Below are positions 5,958 through 11,773 of a stretch of 11,773 bases of DNA, one piece after another (the stretch's first letter is position 1; every line of letters begins with the position of its first letter). The stretch comes from TMED23 sp913054205 (lineage in GTDB: Bacteria; Pseudomonadota; Alphaproteobacteria; Rhodospirillales; UBA2165). Location of the stretch: NCBI GenBank assembly GCA_046582495.1, contig JAYGEG010000145.1:1-11773 (forward strand). Direction: 5' to 3'. Made by a program: the position numbers and the translations under genes. Under the pieces are notes generated by a model, which saw only the letters and a list, made by a program, of their open reading frames with translations, did no database searches and was not told where the DNA came from.

Positions 5958-8336
5958 TTATCCGGCTTTGTCGATCTTGGTTTTATTAATTTCCGTCCAA
6001 ATACGGGAGGCTGTGTAGGGCATATCAAAATGTTCAATGCCATAGGGTGATACTGCATCCATCACCGCATTGCCGATTACGGCGAGCGCGGGAACAGTGC
6101 CCGCCTCTCCTCCCGCTTTAATGCGGAGCGGGTTGGAGTCAGACGGAACCTCCATTGTCTCGATATCAAACATCGGAAACTGATCGGCCCGCGGCATCAT
6201 GTAATCCATGAAAGAACCGGTTAGCAATTGACCGGACTTCAAATCAAAAAAAGCGCATTCTCCCATCGCTTGGCCCGCCCCTTGTACAATACCGCCGTGG
6301 GTTTGACCGTGGACAATCATCGGATTTACGGCTTGGCCGCAATCGTCGACAATACCGTATTTGCACACTGTCATATCTCCGGTATCGGGATCAATCTCGA
6401 CTTCTGCCGCCGAGGCACCATAGGGATAGGCTTTAATCCGGCCTTCCTGGAAGTATTCGGACATCAGCGGTTCTGGCGTGCCGGTAAACTCGGCATAAGC
6501 CGCCGCGACTTCCTGGAAATCTGTTTCCTGATCACTTTCATCGACGCGAAATTTGCCGTCGATAAATTTTACGGCGCTTTCATCCGCTTGCAGGAGATGC
6601 GCTGCGACAGGTGTCGCAATCTTTATCAATTCTTTGGAAATTTCATAGAGCACTGTTCCCATCATACGCATTGAACGATCCGAATGGGTGCCGCCGCCTC
6701 GGGCGAGTTTTAAAGAATCGCCCCAAGCCATCGAGATATCTTCATAGGGAATGCCCAAAAGCTCGCTTAGCACTTGGGGATAGGTGGTCTCGTGCCCCTG
6801 CCCGTGATTTTGTGTACCGGCAAATATTGTCGCCTGTCCGTCATTAGATATCTCGACACGCCCCATTTCAAAGGGTGCACCAACAGGCGTTTCGACAAAG
6901 GGGATAAGGCTAATACCACGCAATTTCCCGGCAGCTTTTGAGATTTCCCGGCGCGCCGTAAAACCCTCCCAATCCATGATATCAGCAAGGCTGTTCAAAG
7001 CTTTCGGATAGTCCCCTACGTCGTAGGTTAATCCCAACGTCGTGGTAAACGGCATGGCCTCCCGCGTGATCAGATTCTTGAGCCTGAGCTCTTTGCGGTC
7101 CATACCGATTTTCTGCGCGGCCATATCGATCAAACGCTCAATCGCCAAATGGGTTTCGGGCCGCCCTGCCGCCCGGAATGGCAGTACCGGTACGGTGTTT
7201 GTTAAAAAGACCCGCATGTCCAAGGCTGCATTCGGGATAACATAGTTGGTCGTTATCAGGCGCGACAAATTTGCCGGCGGCGCATAACAAATGGTAAAGG
7301 CACCGATGTTGATCAATACCTTGAGTTTGTAGGCGTTGATGGTGCCATCTTTATCGAGCCCAAGCTCGCCATGAAGCTCCATATCGCGGCCTTGCCAATC
7401 ACTGATGAATGCTTCGATCCGCGTGCTGGTCCATTTAACCGGCCGGCCCAGCCGCTTGGCTGCCCAAGCAAGGATCGGATATTCAGGCCCAACGTGCCCA
7501 CGCGAGCCAAAGCCGCCGCCAACATCCGGGCATATCACTTGGACTTTGTCGGGCTCGGCTTTGAGTGAGCTTGCGATCATATCGCGGTAGCGGTGCACGC
7601 CTTGATTTCCAGCAGTGACGATAAATCTTTCTTCCGCCGGATCGTATTCGCCAATGCCGGAACGCGGCTCCATCTGACCACTGATCAAACGCGGCACATT
7701 GAAGGTGCCAGTTACGACGACGTCGGATGATGCCAAGGCCTGATCGGTCGCATCCGCATCGCCGCCATAATGATGAACGGTAATATTCCCAGGAGCTTCT
7801 TCGCTGATTGTCGGCGCGTCCGCCGCCGCCGCTTGATGAGCATCAACAACAGCCGGAAGTTCTTCCAACTCTACTTCAACACGTTCTGCGCCCTCCTCAG
7901 CAGCAGCAATTGATTCGGCAATAACGAAGGCAATCGGCTCACCGACATGGCGAATTTTATCAAATGGCATCGGCCATTGCGGGAACTGAATGGCGATTGG
8001 ATCAGTGTCATCAAATGCAGGTTTGGTGAAATCCTCTGGTGATGCCTCAATGGCCCGGTGGAGTATTGGACCATGGCCATCGGCCTCAAAATCTTTACCG
8101 GTCAGGACTGCTACCACGCCCGGCGCGGACATTGCCACCTCGACTTTTATATTTTTGATAATGCCATGTGCGATTTGGCTACGCACAAAGAACCCATAGA
8201 GTTGGTTCTCTTTGTTCAAATCATCTGAATACTGCCCCTGGCCTTGGAGGTAACGCAGGTCTTCTTTGCGGAGAACGGATTCCCCGATCTTGCGAATACC
8301 CGCGCCTTCGACAGTTGAATGATCGTCACCGGACAT
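5958..8336 (-). CDS. Molybdenum hydroxylase large subunit (xanthine dehydrogenase/CoxL-like family), orphan
   Basis: This 792-residue protein is a full-length molybdopterin-binding subunit. It begins with the usual IGESVLRKEDLRYLQGQGQY, followed by the a/b-hammerhead domain (about 30-170). It has the cofactor motifs GGGFGSRG (273-280), FRAAGRPE (387-394) and GTQNHGQGHETTYPQV (507-522), and the catalytic glutamate E744 in GGEAGTVPA. The active-site loop FRAAGR lacks the AYxCSFR of true CO dehydrogenase, and also differs from the AYRGAGR loop of form II, so the substrate is unknown; hydroxylation of an N-heterocycle or aldehyde is typical. No FAD subunit or 2Fe-2S subunit gene adjoins it, so its electron-transfer partners must be encoded elsewhere. 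The ATG has GGGGGTGG just upstream. The same-strand ArsR gene follows after 49 bases. No signal peptide is seen, so it acts in the cytoplasm. Confidence 0.93.
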   Translation of the reverse strand: MSGDDHSTVEGAGIRKIGESVLRKEDLRYLQGQGQYSDDLNKENQLYGFFVRSQIAHGIIKNIKVEVAMSAPGVVAVLTGKDFEADGHGPILHRAIEASPEDFTKPAFDDTDPIAIQFPQWPMPFDKIRHVGEPIAFVIAESIAAAEEGAERVEVELEELPAVVDAHQAAAADAPTISEEAPGNITVHHYGGDADATDQALASSDVVVTGTFNVPRLISGQMEPRSGIGEYDPAEERFIVTAGNQGVHRYRDMIASSLKAEPDKVQVICPDVGGGFGSRGHVGPEYPILAWAAKRLGRPVKWTSTRIEAFISDWQGRDMELHGELGLDKDGTINAYKLKVLINIGAFTICYAPPANLSRLITTNYVIPNAALDMRVFLTNTVPVLPFRAAGRPETHLAIERLIDMAAQKIGMDRKELRLKNLITREAMPFTTTLGLTYDVGDYPKALNSLADIMDWEGFTARREISKAAGKLRGISLIPFVETPVGAPFEMGRVEISNDGQATIFAGTQNHGQGHETTYPQVLSELLGIPYEDISMAWGDSLKLARGGGTHSDRSMRMMGTVLYEISKELIKIATPVAAHLLQADESAVKFIDGKFRVDESDQETDFQEVAAAYAEFTGTPEPLMSEYFQEGRIKAYPYGASAAEVEIDPDTGDMTVCKYGIVDDCGQAVNPMIVHGQTHGGIVQGAGQAMGECAFFDLKSGQLLTGSFMDYMMPRADQFPMFDIETMEVPSDSNPLRIKAGGEAGTVPALAVIGNAVMDAVSPYGIEHFDMPYTASRIWTEINKTKIDKAG

Positions 8337-8370
8337 ACATCCACCCCCAAATTACTTCTTATTTTCTTTG

Positions 8371-8382
8371 TACGTGAACGTA
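8371..8382. promoter_or_regulatory. TACGT-GA-ACGTA dyad upstream of the molybdenum hydroxylase gene
   Basis: A perfect 5-base-arm inverted repeat lies 35-46 bases upstream of the ATG on the minus strand, where a repressor or activator of the promoter would bind. Flanking -35-like TTGAAA and TTGACT are visible on the minus strand, but no convincing -10 box. Confidence 0.3.
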
Positions 8383-8481
8383 TTTTCAATGCCTACCCCA
8401 AGAAGTCAAACGGGATAATAGCTAAGCCGATTCGCCATCCTGTCGAGCATGCCTAATGAAAAAGATATATCGGAAACTATC

Positions 8482-8508
8482 TATCGCGCCCTTGATAAAC
8501 GCGCGATA
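8482..8508. repeat. Inverted repeat with 8-base perfect arms
   Basis: TATCGCGC (8482-8489) and GCGCGATA (8501-8508) are exact reverse complements around an 11-base loop. No T-run follows on either strand, so it is not a usual terminator. An operator or a cruciform/RNA hairpin is possible. Confidence 0.5.
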
Positions 8509-8574
8509 ACCTACCATATATAGATGTATAAATGCTCAATTCTACCAAATAACGGAATTAACTGGGGAGTCGAC

Positions 8575-8610
8575 ATGTTTAAATTTATCCATAAGATTCT
8601 TTGGGATTAA
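8575..8610 (+). CDS. Possible 11-residue leader peptide
   Basis: ATG at 8575 opens the short peptide MFKFIHKILWD, ended by TAA. A strong ribosome-binding sequence, TGGGGAG, precedes it at a proper distance, which is the main argument that it is translated. An in-frame ATG at 8524 would give 28 residues but has no such site. The peptide is hydrophobic and basic. It lies 162 bases upstream of the next gene, too far for direct coupling. I do not recognise it; it may be a leader peptide, a small membrane-active peptide or chance. Confidence 0.3.
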   Translation: MFKFIHKILWD

Positions 8611-8772
8611 AAGACGCCGGTCACCTGACGCTCAAATGATCTAGCTTTATCCTGGTTCGCTCAAGCGCCAATAAAAAGTTTCTGAAAAAAATTATTGATT
8701 CACTGATTCGTAACTTTTGACGCTTATATTCCTTTATCAGAACACAAGAACATAAAAAAAGGAGAGAGCAGA

Positions 8773-8958
8773 ATGCGCTACTCTATACAATACCAGGAAA
8801 CTACAGGTGAATGGGCAATCTTCGATACTGGCGGAGGTTCTGGCTTGGTCGGCATATGCCGGACAGAAGAGGATGCGATGCTTGAAGCCCTCAAACTTGA
8901 AGAAAAATCCCGTGTCAGCGGTCATCATCAATTCGATAACGACAGACCAAGCACCTAA
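8773..8958 (+). CDS. Small conserved-looking protein of unknown function
   Basis: The 61-residue protein starts at an ATG with an excellent ribosome-binding site (AAAGGAGAGAG) about 8 bases upstream. It reads YSIQYQETTGEWAIFDTGGG, then a glycine-rich turn (GSGLVGICRTEEDA) and a helix (AMLEALKLEEK), ending in a polar tail. The strand-strand-helix pattern, with W-x2-F-D-T and a closing EEDA-L-A-L-LE helix, resembles small soluble alphaproteobacterial proteins of no known function. It has no signal peptide or membrane segment. A strong terminator follows directly, so it is probably a single-gene transcript. I cannot assign a function. Confidence 0.75.
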   Translation: MRYSIQYQETTGEWAIFDTGGGSGLVGICRTEEDAMLEALKLEEKSRVSGHHQFDNDRPST

Positions 8959-8974
8959 ATCATCTGACTGTTCA

Positions 8975-9045
8975 GGGCATCCGCACCCATATCCCTCGTT
9001 CCCCAAACGACAACTCCCTCTGGAGTGCGGATGCCCGATTTTTTT
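8975..9045 (+). terminator. Rho-independent-type terminator with branched loop
   Basis: GGGCATCCGCAC (8975-8986) pairs perfectly over 12 bases with GTGCGGATGCCC (9025-9036), and a run of seven Ts (9039-9045) follows. The 38-base loop contains its own small stem, TCGTT (8996-9000) with AACGA (9006-9010). It ends the transcript of the 61-residue gene. The size and branching also fit the 3' end of a small RNA. Confidence 0.8.
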
Positions 9046-9091
9046 CCCTTAATTCGCCGCAATTTCTCCTAAATTTCACCGCTTTTCGCTG

Positions 9092-9106
9092 TTAATACTT
9101 CATTAA
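9092..9106. promoter_or_regulatory. CtrA-like box TTAA-N7-TTAA
   Basis: TTAATACTTCATTAA matches the binding consensus of the alphaproteobacterial cell-cycle regulator CtrA, two TTAA halves with a 7-base spacer. It lies 54 bases upstream of the exported-protein gene at 9160, a normal position for activation. The motif is short, so chance is possible in AT-rich intergenic DNA. Confidence 0.4.
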
Positions 9107-9159
9107 GTACCGATTCCCTATAGTGGGGATTCGTATCAAGAAATGGTACAGGTGAAGCT

Positions 9160-9495
9160 ATGAAAAGCATGAAACTACGTTTAATCGCAATGGGACTTAC
9201 AGTCCTCCCCTTTATATTTGCAGGATGGATTTTTACCTCTTGGTTGGCTGGTTCAGCTCTCGCCGCAGGAGAACGCGGCGAATTGGTTGTGATCGACCCT
9301 CCTCAGCAATTTTTTCAGATAGCCAATCGACTAGGCTTTAAAATCACGCGCTCTGAAGACATATCCGAATTGGATATGACAGCCATAACCGTTCGTGTGC
9401 CAAGAGGCCACTATCCTCGGTCAGCGGCCTTATTGTTGAGAAATTATATACCTGAACTGGTTGTTGATGGCTCAAGCTTGGGATTTATTTTTTAA
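9160..9495 (+). CDS. Exported small protein resembling a serine-peptidase prodomain
   Basis: The 111-residue protein begins with a basic N-terminus and a long hydrophobic stretch (8-36) ending in ALA-AGE, a plausible signal-peptidase site after A35, so it is exported. The mature part, NRLGFKITRSEDISELDMTA then ITVRVPRG and AALLLRNYIPELVVDG, recalls the region before the catalytic domain of alphaproteobacterial S8 serine peptidases (LGF-x-V, L-x-VP-x-G, AL-x-LR-x-x-P, VD-x-N-x-L). It then ends at SSLGFIF with no protease domain behind it in any frame. It may be a truncated relic or a free-standing prodomain or inhibitor-like protein. AGGTGA precedes the ATG; a second ATG three codons on is possible. 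The similarity is from memory of the pattern and is moderate to weak. Confidence 0.6.
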   Translation: MKSMKLRLIAMGLTVLPFIFAGWIFTSWLAGSALAAGERGELVVIDPPQQFFQIANRLGFKITRSEDISELDMTAITVRVPRGHYPRSAALLLRNYIPELVVDGSSLGFIF

Positions 9496-9529
9496 TTTCA
9501 AAGGCTTATCCGTTTCACATCCGTCTGAT

Positions 9530-9558
9530 TTGTGTGTTCTGGAAGCGTCTCCTATAGT
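9530..9558 (+). promoter_or_regulatory. Candidate promoter of the 63-residue gene
   Basis: TTGTGT (9530-9535) and TATAGT (9553-9558) are 17 bases apart, matching consensus at 3 and 5 of 6 positions. The predicted start point, about 7 bases after the -10 box, falls on the A of an ATG at 9565, which would make a leaderless message. Confidence 0.4.
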
Positions 9559-9564
9559 CAATCT

Positions 9565-9609
9565 ATGGCAGAAGCCATGGGCGTTGACGCTAGGGAGCAA
9601 TCAGAATGA
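9565..9609 (+). CDS. Possible 14-residue upstream ORF overlapping the next start
   Basis: ATG at 9565 reads MAEAMGVDAREQSE and stops at TGA 9607-9609, which overlaps the ATG at 9606 as ATGA. Its first bases form a hairpin: CTATGGC (9563-9569) with GCCATGG (9574-9580) around AGAA, including one G-T pair. It has no ribosome-binding site and would need leaderless initiation. It could couple or dampen translation of the 63-residue protein. Confidence 0.3.
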   Translation: MAEAMGVDAREQSE

Positions 9610-9797
9610 TCGACGGTATAGATGGTGCACCAACCACTCAATTGCATGCCTTAAAATTTGAAGCGCAAGGTAAGCTCGAAGCTGAACAACTTGCCGAAAA
9701 CCAAACCAAACAGGCAATACAAAAAGCTCAGGCAGATCAAGCCAGCCCAGACAACAAGCCTGATCATCGTGGCCAAATTGTTGACGTCACTGCCTGA
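9606..9797 (+). CDS. Small Q/K/A-rich hydrophilic protein, function unknown
   Basis: The 63-residue protein starts at ATG 9606 with AGGGAG about 8 bases upstream. After IDGIDGAPTTQL comes a predicted helix or coiled coil rich in A, E, K and Q (LKFEAQGKLEAEQLAENQ, then TKQAIQKAQADQ). A polar linker and a closing strand-like RGQIVDVTA follow. There is no membrane segment, signal or cysteine. The composition is that of a small structural or adaptor protein. A hairpin terminator follows 29 bases after the stop, so it seems to be its own transcription unit. I do not recognise the family. Confidence 0.6.
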   Translation: MIDGIDGAPTTQLHALKFEAQGKLEAEQLAENQTKQAIQKAQADQASPDNKPDHRGQIVDVTA

Positions 9798-9821
9798 CTC
9801 CTGAAGTTTTAAACGACGACC

Positions 9822-9853
9822 AAACACCCCGCTGACAGTAAACGCGGGGTTTA
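9822..9853 (+). terminator. Probable terminator after the 63-residue gene
   Basis: CCCCGC (9827-9832) pairs with GCGGGG (9844-9849) around an 11-base loop; AAA before and TTT after extend the stem past a CA bulge. The T-tail is short, so termination may be partial. Confidence 0.6.
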
Positions 9854-9951
9854 CTATGTCTGGTATTGGAATAACCGACCAAAAAACTGATCGGCATTGC
9901 CGTTAGGTTCCGCTAAGTTTCCTACTCCTTTTGGTTCTAGACTGTTAACTA

Positions 9952-11154
9952 ATGACCGAGTCATCTTCATCCCAAACGCGTTGGAGTCTCATTTTTATCG
10001 CCCTGGCGACGGGCGTTGCGGTGGCCGGATATGTCGGTAAGGCACCGCCGGCCATACCAGGCATCCGCGCAGAATTGTCGTTAGGCTTGGTGACCGCAGG
10101 TTGGGTCGTCTCGATATTCTCTGCCATGGGATCTGTTTCCGGCATGATGGTCGGCGCTGTCGCGGACCGCATTGGCCGCGTCAAAATGGTGCTTTATGCT
10201 CTCGGCATTATTGCATTTGGCTCAATTCTCGGCAGCCAAGCACATTCTGCCTCGATATTATTGCTATCCAGGCTTATCGAAGGTGCCGGCTACATCGGTT
10301 CGATGGCAATCCTTCCGGTATTGATCGCAAGACTTGCCAGCGACCAACACCGCGGTCTTGCTGTAAGTTTATGGAGCAGTGTAATCCCTTTCGGTATGGC
10401 GATTGCGATGGTCGCCTCGCCAGCTATTTTAGAGCCCGTCGGTTGGCGCGGTTTGTGGCTTGTGACAGCCGGTTTCGCTGTTTTCTTTCTACTTCTTGCA
10501 GGCTTCGCTTTCCGCGGCATTGATACACATACCCCAAAAAACATCAAACCTTATTGGGCAAATATCAAAAAAACAATTTCCATCCCCGGCCCGTGGCTGA
10601 TTTCATTGTGTTTTTTGACCTATACGTTTCAATGGATGGCCATCATGGTATGGCTGCCGACTTTTGTCATCGAGGAGCGAGGATTAGGGCTTGGACTGGC
10701 CGCAACATTGGCCGCAGCCGGCGTGATCGTCAATATTTTTGGCAATTTATTTGGTGCCTGGCTTGTTCACCGAGGCGTTCGGCGCTGGCTAATGATCACG
10801 CTCGGCACCAGTGTTATGGGCGGCACATCGCTATTAATATTCCCAGATTTTCTCCCGGACATTGTGCGGTTTGGACTGGTTTTGATTTTTTCCTTTTGCG
10901 GCGCATTGCAGCCAACAGCTTTGCTGGCAGGCGCGCCGGTTCATTCACCGTCACCGGCACAACTTGGCGCAACAAATGGGCTGCTCTATCAAGGCTCTCA
11001 AATCGGCCAGCTAATGGGCCCGCCGGTCATCGCTTTCGTCGTCACCTATACGGGCTCATGGGAACAGGCTGGTTGGGTTCTATTTTCGGGTACGGCACTG
11101 AATTTGGCAATGGCACAATGGATACGAATACTGGAAAAACCGGTAAATACATAG
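9952..11154 (+). CDS. Major facilitator superfamily (MFS) transporter
   Basis: The 400-residue protein is rich in hydrophobic segments consistent with 12 membrane helices in two halves. The MFS signature between helices 2 and 3 is clear: GAVADRIGRVKM (68-79). R107 in LLLSRLIEGAGY is the usual helix-4 arginine. A hydrophilic central loop (about residues 188-212) separates the halves, and GLLYQGSQIGQLMGPPVIAF lies near the C-terminus. It sits in the inner membrane as a secondary transporter or exporter. The pattern is close to the CynX/NimT-like group, but the substrate cannot be read from the sequence. No clear ribosome-binding site precedes the ATG. The next gene starts 52 bases after its stop. 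Its relation to the sulfur genes further left is unknown. Confidence 0.93.
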   Translation: MTESSSSQTRWSLIFIALATGVAVAGYVGKAPPAIPGIRAELSLGLVTAGWVVSIFSAMGSVSGMMVGAVADRIGRVKMVLYALGIIAFGSILGSQAHSASILLLSRLIEGAGYIGSMAILPVLIARLASDQHRGLAVSLWSSVIPFGMAIAMVASPAILEPVGWRGLWLVTAGFAVFFLLLAGFAFRGIDTHTPKNIKPYWANIKKTISIPGPWLISLCFLTYTFQWMAIMVWLPTFVIEERGLGLGLAATLAAAGVIVNIFGNLFGAWLVHRGVRRWLMITLGTSVMGGTSLLIFPDFLPDIVRFGLVLIFSFCGALQPTALLAGAPVHSPSPAQLGATNGLLYQGSQIGQLMGPPVIAFVVTYTGSWEQAGWVLFSGTALNLAMAQWIRILEKPVNT

Positions 11155-11193
11155 GTGTTATTGCTTATAGGCTATCCTAATACTTAGGTTGTA

Positions 11194-11203
11194 CTAATAT
11201 TAG
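11194..11203. promoter_or_regulatory. Perfect 10-base palindrome CTAATATTAG before the sensor fragment
   Basis: A perfect palindrome ends 3 bases before the ATG at 11207, and a weaker dyad CTAA-TAC-TTAG lies just upstream. The location would let a bound protein block transcription or translation start. It is short and AT-rich, so may be chance. Confidence 0.25.
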
Positions 11204-11206
11204 CCA

Positions 11207-11572
11207 ATGGAAGATACCGAACAAATTTTGGCAGGAAGCAATTCAGCCGGCAAATCGCAGATCTTTAGCGAGCAAATTCGGTTGCTTTATGGAAGCACCA
11301 ATTTCGGTTGCGTAATCCAGCTCGTTGTTGTTTCAACTCTTGCCCTCGCCCAGTTTGATTTTGCACCCCACAGTCAAATTGCGGCGATTCTTGCATATTT
11401 CACAGTCGTCATTCTTATCCGTCTTTGTCTCAACTATGCCTATAACCGCCAAAGCCCGGATCCCGAACAGACCCAAAAATGGGCCAATTATTATACCATC
11501 GCCGTCGCCCTCACCGGTATCGGCTGGATGGCTGCCGCCTATATTTTTATCACCACACCCAACCCCATATAG
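11207..11572 (+). pseudogene. Truncated N-terminal membrane domain of a sensor protein
   Basis: The 121 residues begin with SEQIRLLYGSTNFG, the typical opening of the membrane sensory domain of many proteobacterial histidine kinases and GGDEF/EAL proteins. Three hydrophobic helices follow (about 33-52, 59-77 and 95-115), with WANYYTIAVALTGIGWMAAA as the third. The protein then stops at FITTPNPI, without the remaining helices or any PAS, kinase or GGDEF domain. Sequence of an oppositely oriented cupin gene starts at this point, so the gene was broken by rearrangement. A short stand-alone membrane protein is possible but unlikely. No clear ribosome-binding site is visible. Confidence 0.65.
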
Positions 11573-11773
11573 ATCTCGCCTGATATAACCACAGCATAGT
11601 CTATCGATTCTGTACGGTGGTTTCGCGGTGACACGCCAGGGCCATATTCAACAATTCGAAAGACCGATCCATTTTCAATTGTTGTCGCAATATCCCGCGC
11701 GCCCTTGTCCTCGCCGTCTTCCGAAAACTCGACTGGCACCTTTTCTGTTGTCCAAATAAGGTGTGCACCATGA
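11539..11773 (-). pseudogene. Cupin-domain protein fragment, 5' end off window, 3' end truncated at the junction
   Basis: The minus-strand frame is open from the right edge and reads GAHLIWTTEKVPVEF, then GSVFRIVEYGPGVSPRNHRT and ESIDYAVVISGEIYM. This is the first part of a cupin barrel of the small alphaproteobacterial group with FRIVEFxPGVxPRxHRTxSIDYxIVLSGEI. The second half, with the G-D-x-x-x-x-P-x-G-x-x-H type motif, is missing: after EIYM the match ends and the frame closes at 11539 within the sensor sequence. The GTG at 11739 is not needed as a start, because the frame continues past it to the window end. The family call is confident; the loss of function is inferred from the truncation. 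Confidence 0.7.

Larger units (their letters stand above)
8383..8772. other. Largely non-coding gap with hairpins
   Basis: Between the divergent hydroxylase and the 61-residue gene I see no long reading frame. The stretch contains a perfect 8-base-arm inverted repeat (8482-8508), a possible 11-residue peptide gene (8575-8610) and an AT-rich stretch before the ribosome-binding site of the next gene. TTGACG (8717-8722) could be a -35 box, but no matching -10 box follows at the right distance. Confidence 0.5.

Noticed and set aside
6228..6674. Plus-strand 148-codon frame opposite the molybdenum hydroxylase gene
   Set aside because: It lies fully inside a well-supported gene with all its motifs; the antisense frame shows no recognisable domain.
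5958..8336. Carbon monoxide dehydrogenase large subunit (coxL)
   Set aside because: The form I active-site motif AYxCSFR is absent; the loop reads FRAAGR, and coxM and coxS are not adjacent.
8449..8523. 24-codon frame MPNEKDISETIYRALDKRAI... in the intergenic gap
   Set aside because: It looks protein-like, but there is no ribosome-binding site, it is very short, and part of it is the inverted repeat at 8482-8508.
9112..9133. GATTCCC and GGGGATTC around TATAGT as an inverted repeat
   Set aside because: On checking, the halves are not reverse complements; only GATTC is directly repeated, which is too short to matter.
9461..9661. 66-codon frame following the exported-protein gene
   Set aside because: No ribosome-binding site and no match to the missing protease domain; it crosses the better supported promoter and start of the 63-residue gene.
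10554..11180. 208-codon frame overlapping the MFS gene in another frame
   Set aside because: Rich in H, R, C and W, with no domain pattern; it is a shadow of the transporter.

Overview
The window looks like chromosomal DNA of a moderate-GC alphaproteobacterium. Supporting clues are a SqrR/BigR-type ArsR repressor, a CtrA-like TTAA-N7-TTAA box, and protein families common in that class. This assignment is inference from gene content; no rRNA, tRNA, CRISPR array, insertion sequence or integrase was seen.

Left part (1-4730, all on the minus strand). Five genes are fused end to end by 4-base (or 1-base) stop/start overlaps. In transcription order they are a luciferase-like (LLM) flavin monooxygenase, an AurF-type diiron oxygenase, a class I-like histone-deacetylase-family hydrolase, a radical SAM protein resembling lipoyl synthase component LipS1, and a geranylgeranyl-reductase-family flavoprotein resembling LipT. 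The last is cut by the left edge. LipS1 and LipT belong to the sLpl(AB)/LipS1/LipS2 lipoate assembly route found with the sulfur-oxidising sHdr pathway. The three genes upstream of them in this operon are not standard members of that set.

Middle part (4731-5957). A divergent regulatory region with an inverted repeat and a good sigma-70-like promoter separates the operon from tusA, which encodes a sulfur carrier. After tusA lies a deletion scar: the start of a SoeA/PsrA-like molybdopterin oxidoreductase joined to the last roughly 80 residues of a DmsC/SoeC-like membrane anchor, with a GT-repeat frameshift and a lost cluster cysteine. Converging on it is an ArsR-family repressor whose two cysteines have the 66-residue spacing of persulfide sensors. 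TusA, a persulfide-type regulator, LipS1/LipT and the remains of a sulfite-oxidising enzyme all point to sulfur-compound oxidation.

Right part (5958-11773). An orphan molybdenum hydroxylase (xanthine dehydrogenase/CoxL-like) large subunit lies on the minus strand. It is followed by a 436-base gap holding only a possible 11-residue leader peptide and hairpins. Then, on the plus strand, come a 61-residue protein with a strong terminator, a short exported protein resembling a serine-protease prodomain, a Q/K-rich 63-residue protein behind a possible leaderless upstream ORF, and an MFS transporter. The window ends at a rearrangement junction near 11560-11575. There the membrane N-terminus of a sensor protein, broken off, abuts the truncated end of an oppositely oriented cupin gene.

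Overall this appears to be a sulfur-metabolism accessory locus that has undergone gene loss and rearrangement. The most novel element is the coupling of an HDAC-like hydrolase and two oxygenases to a lipoate-assembly gene pair.
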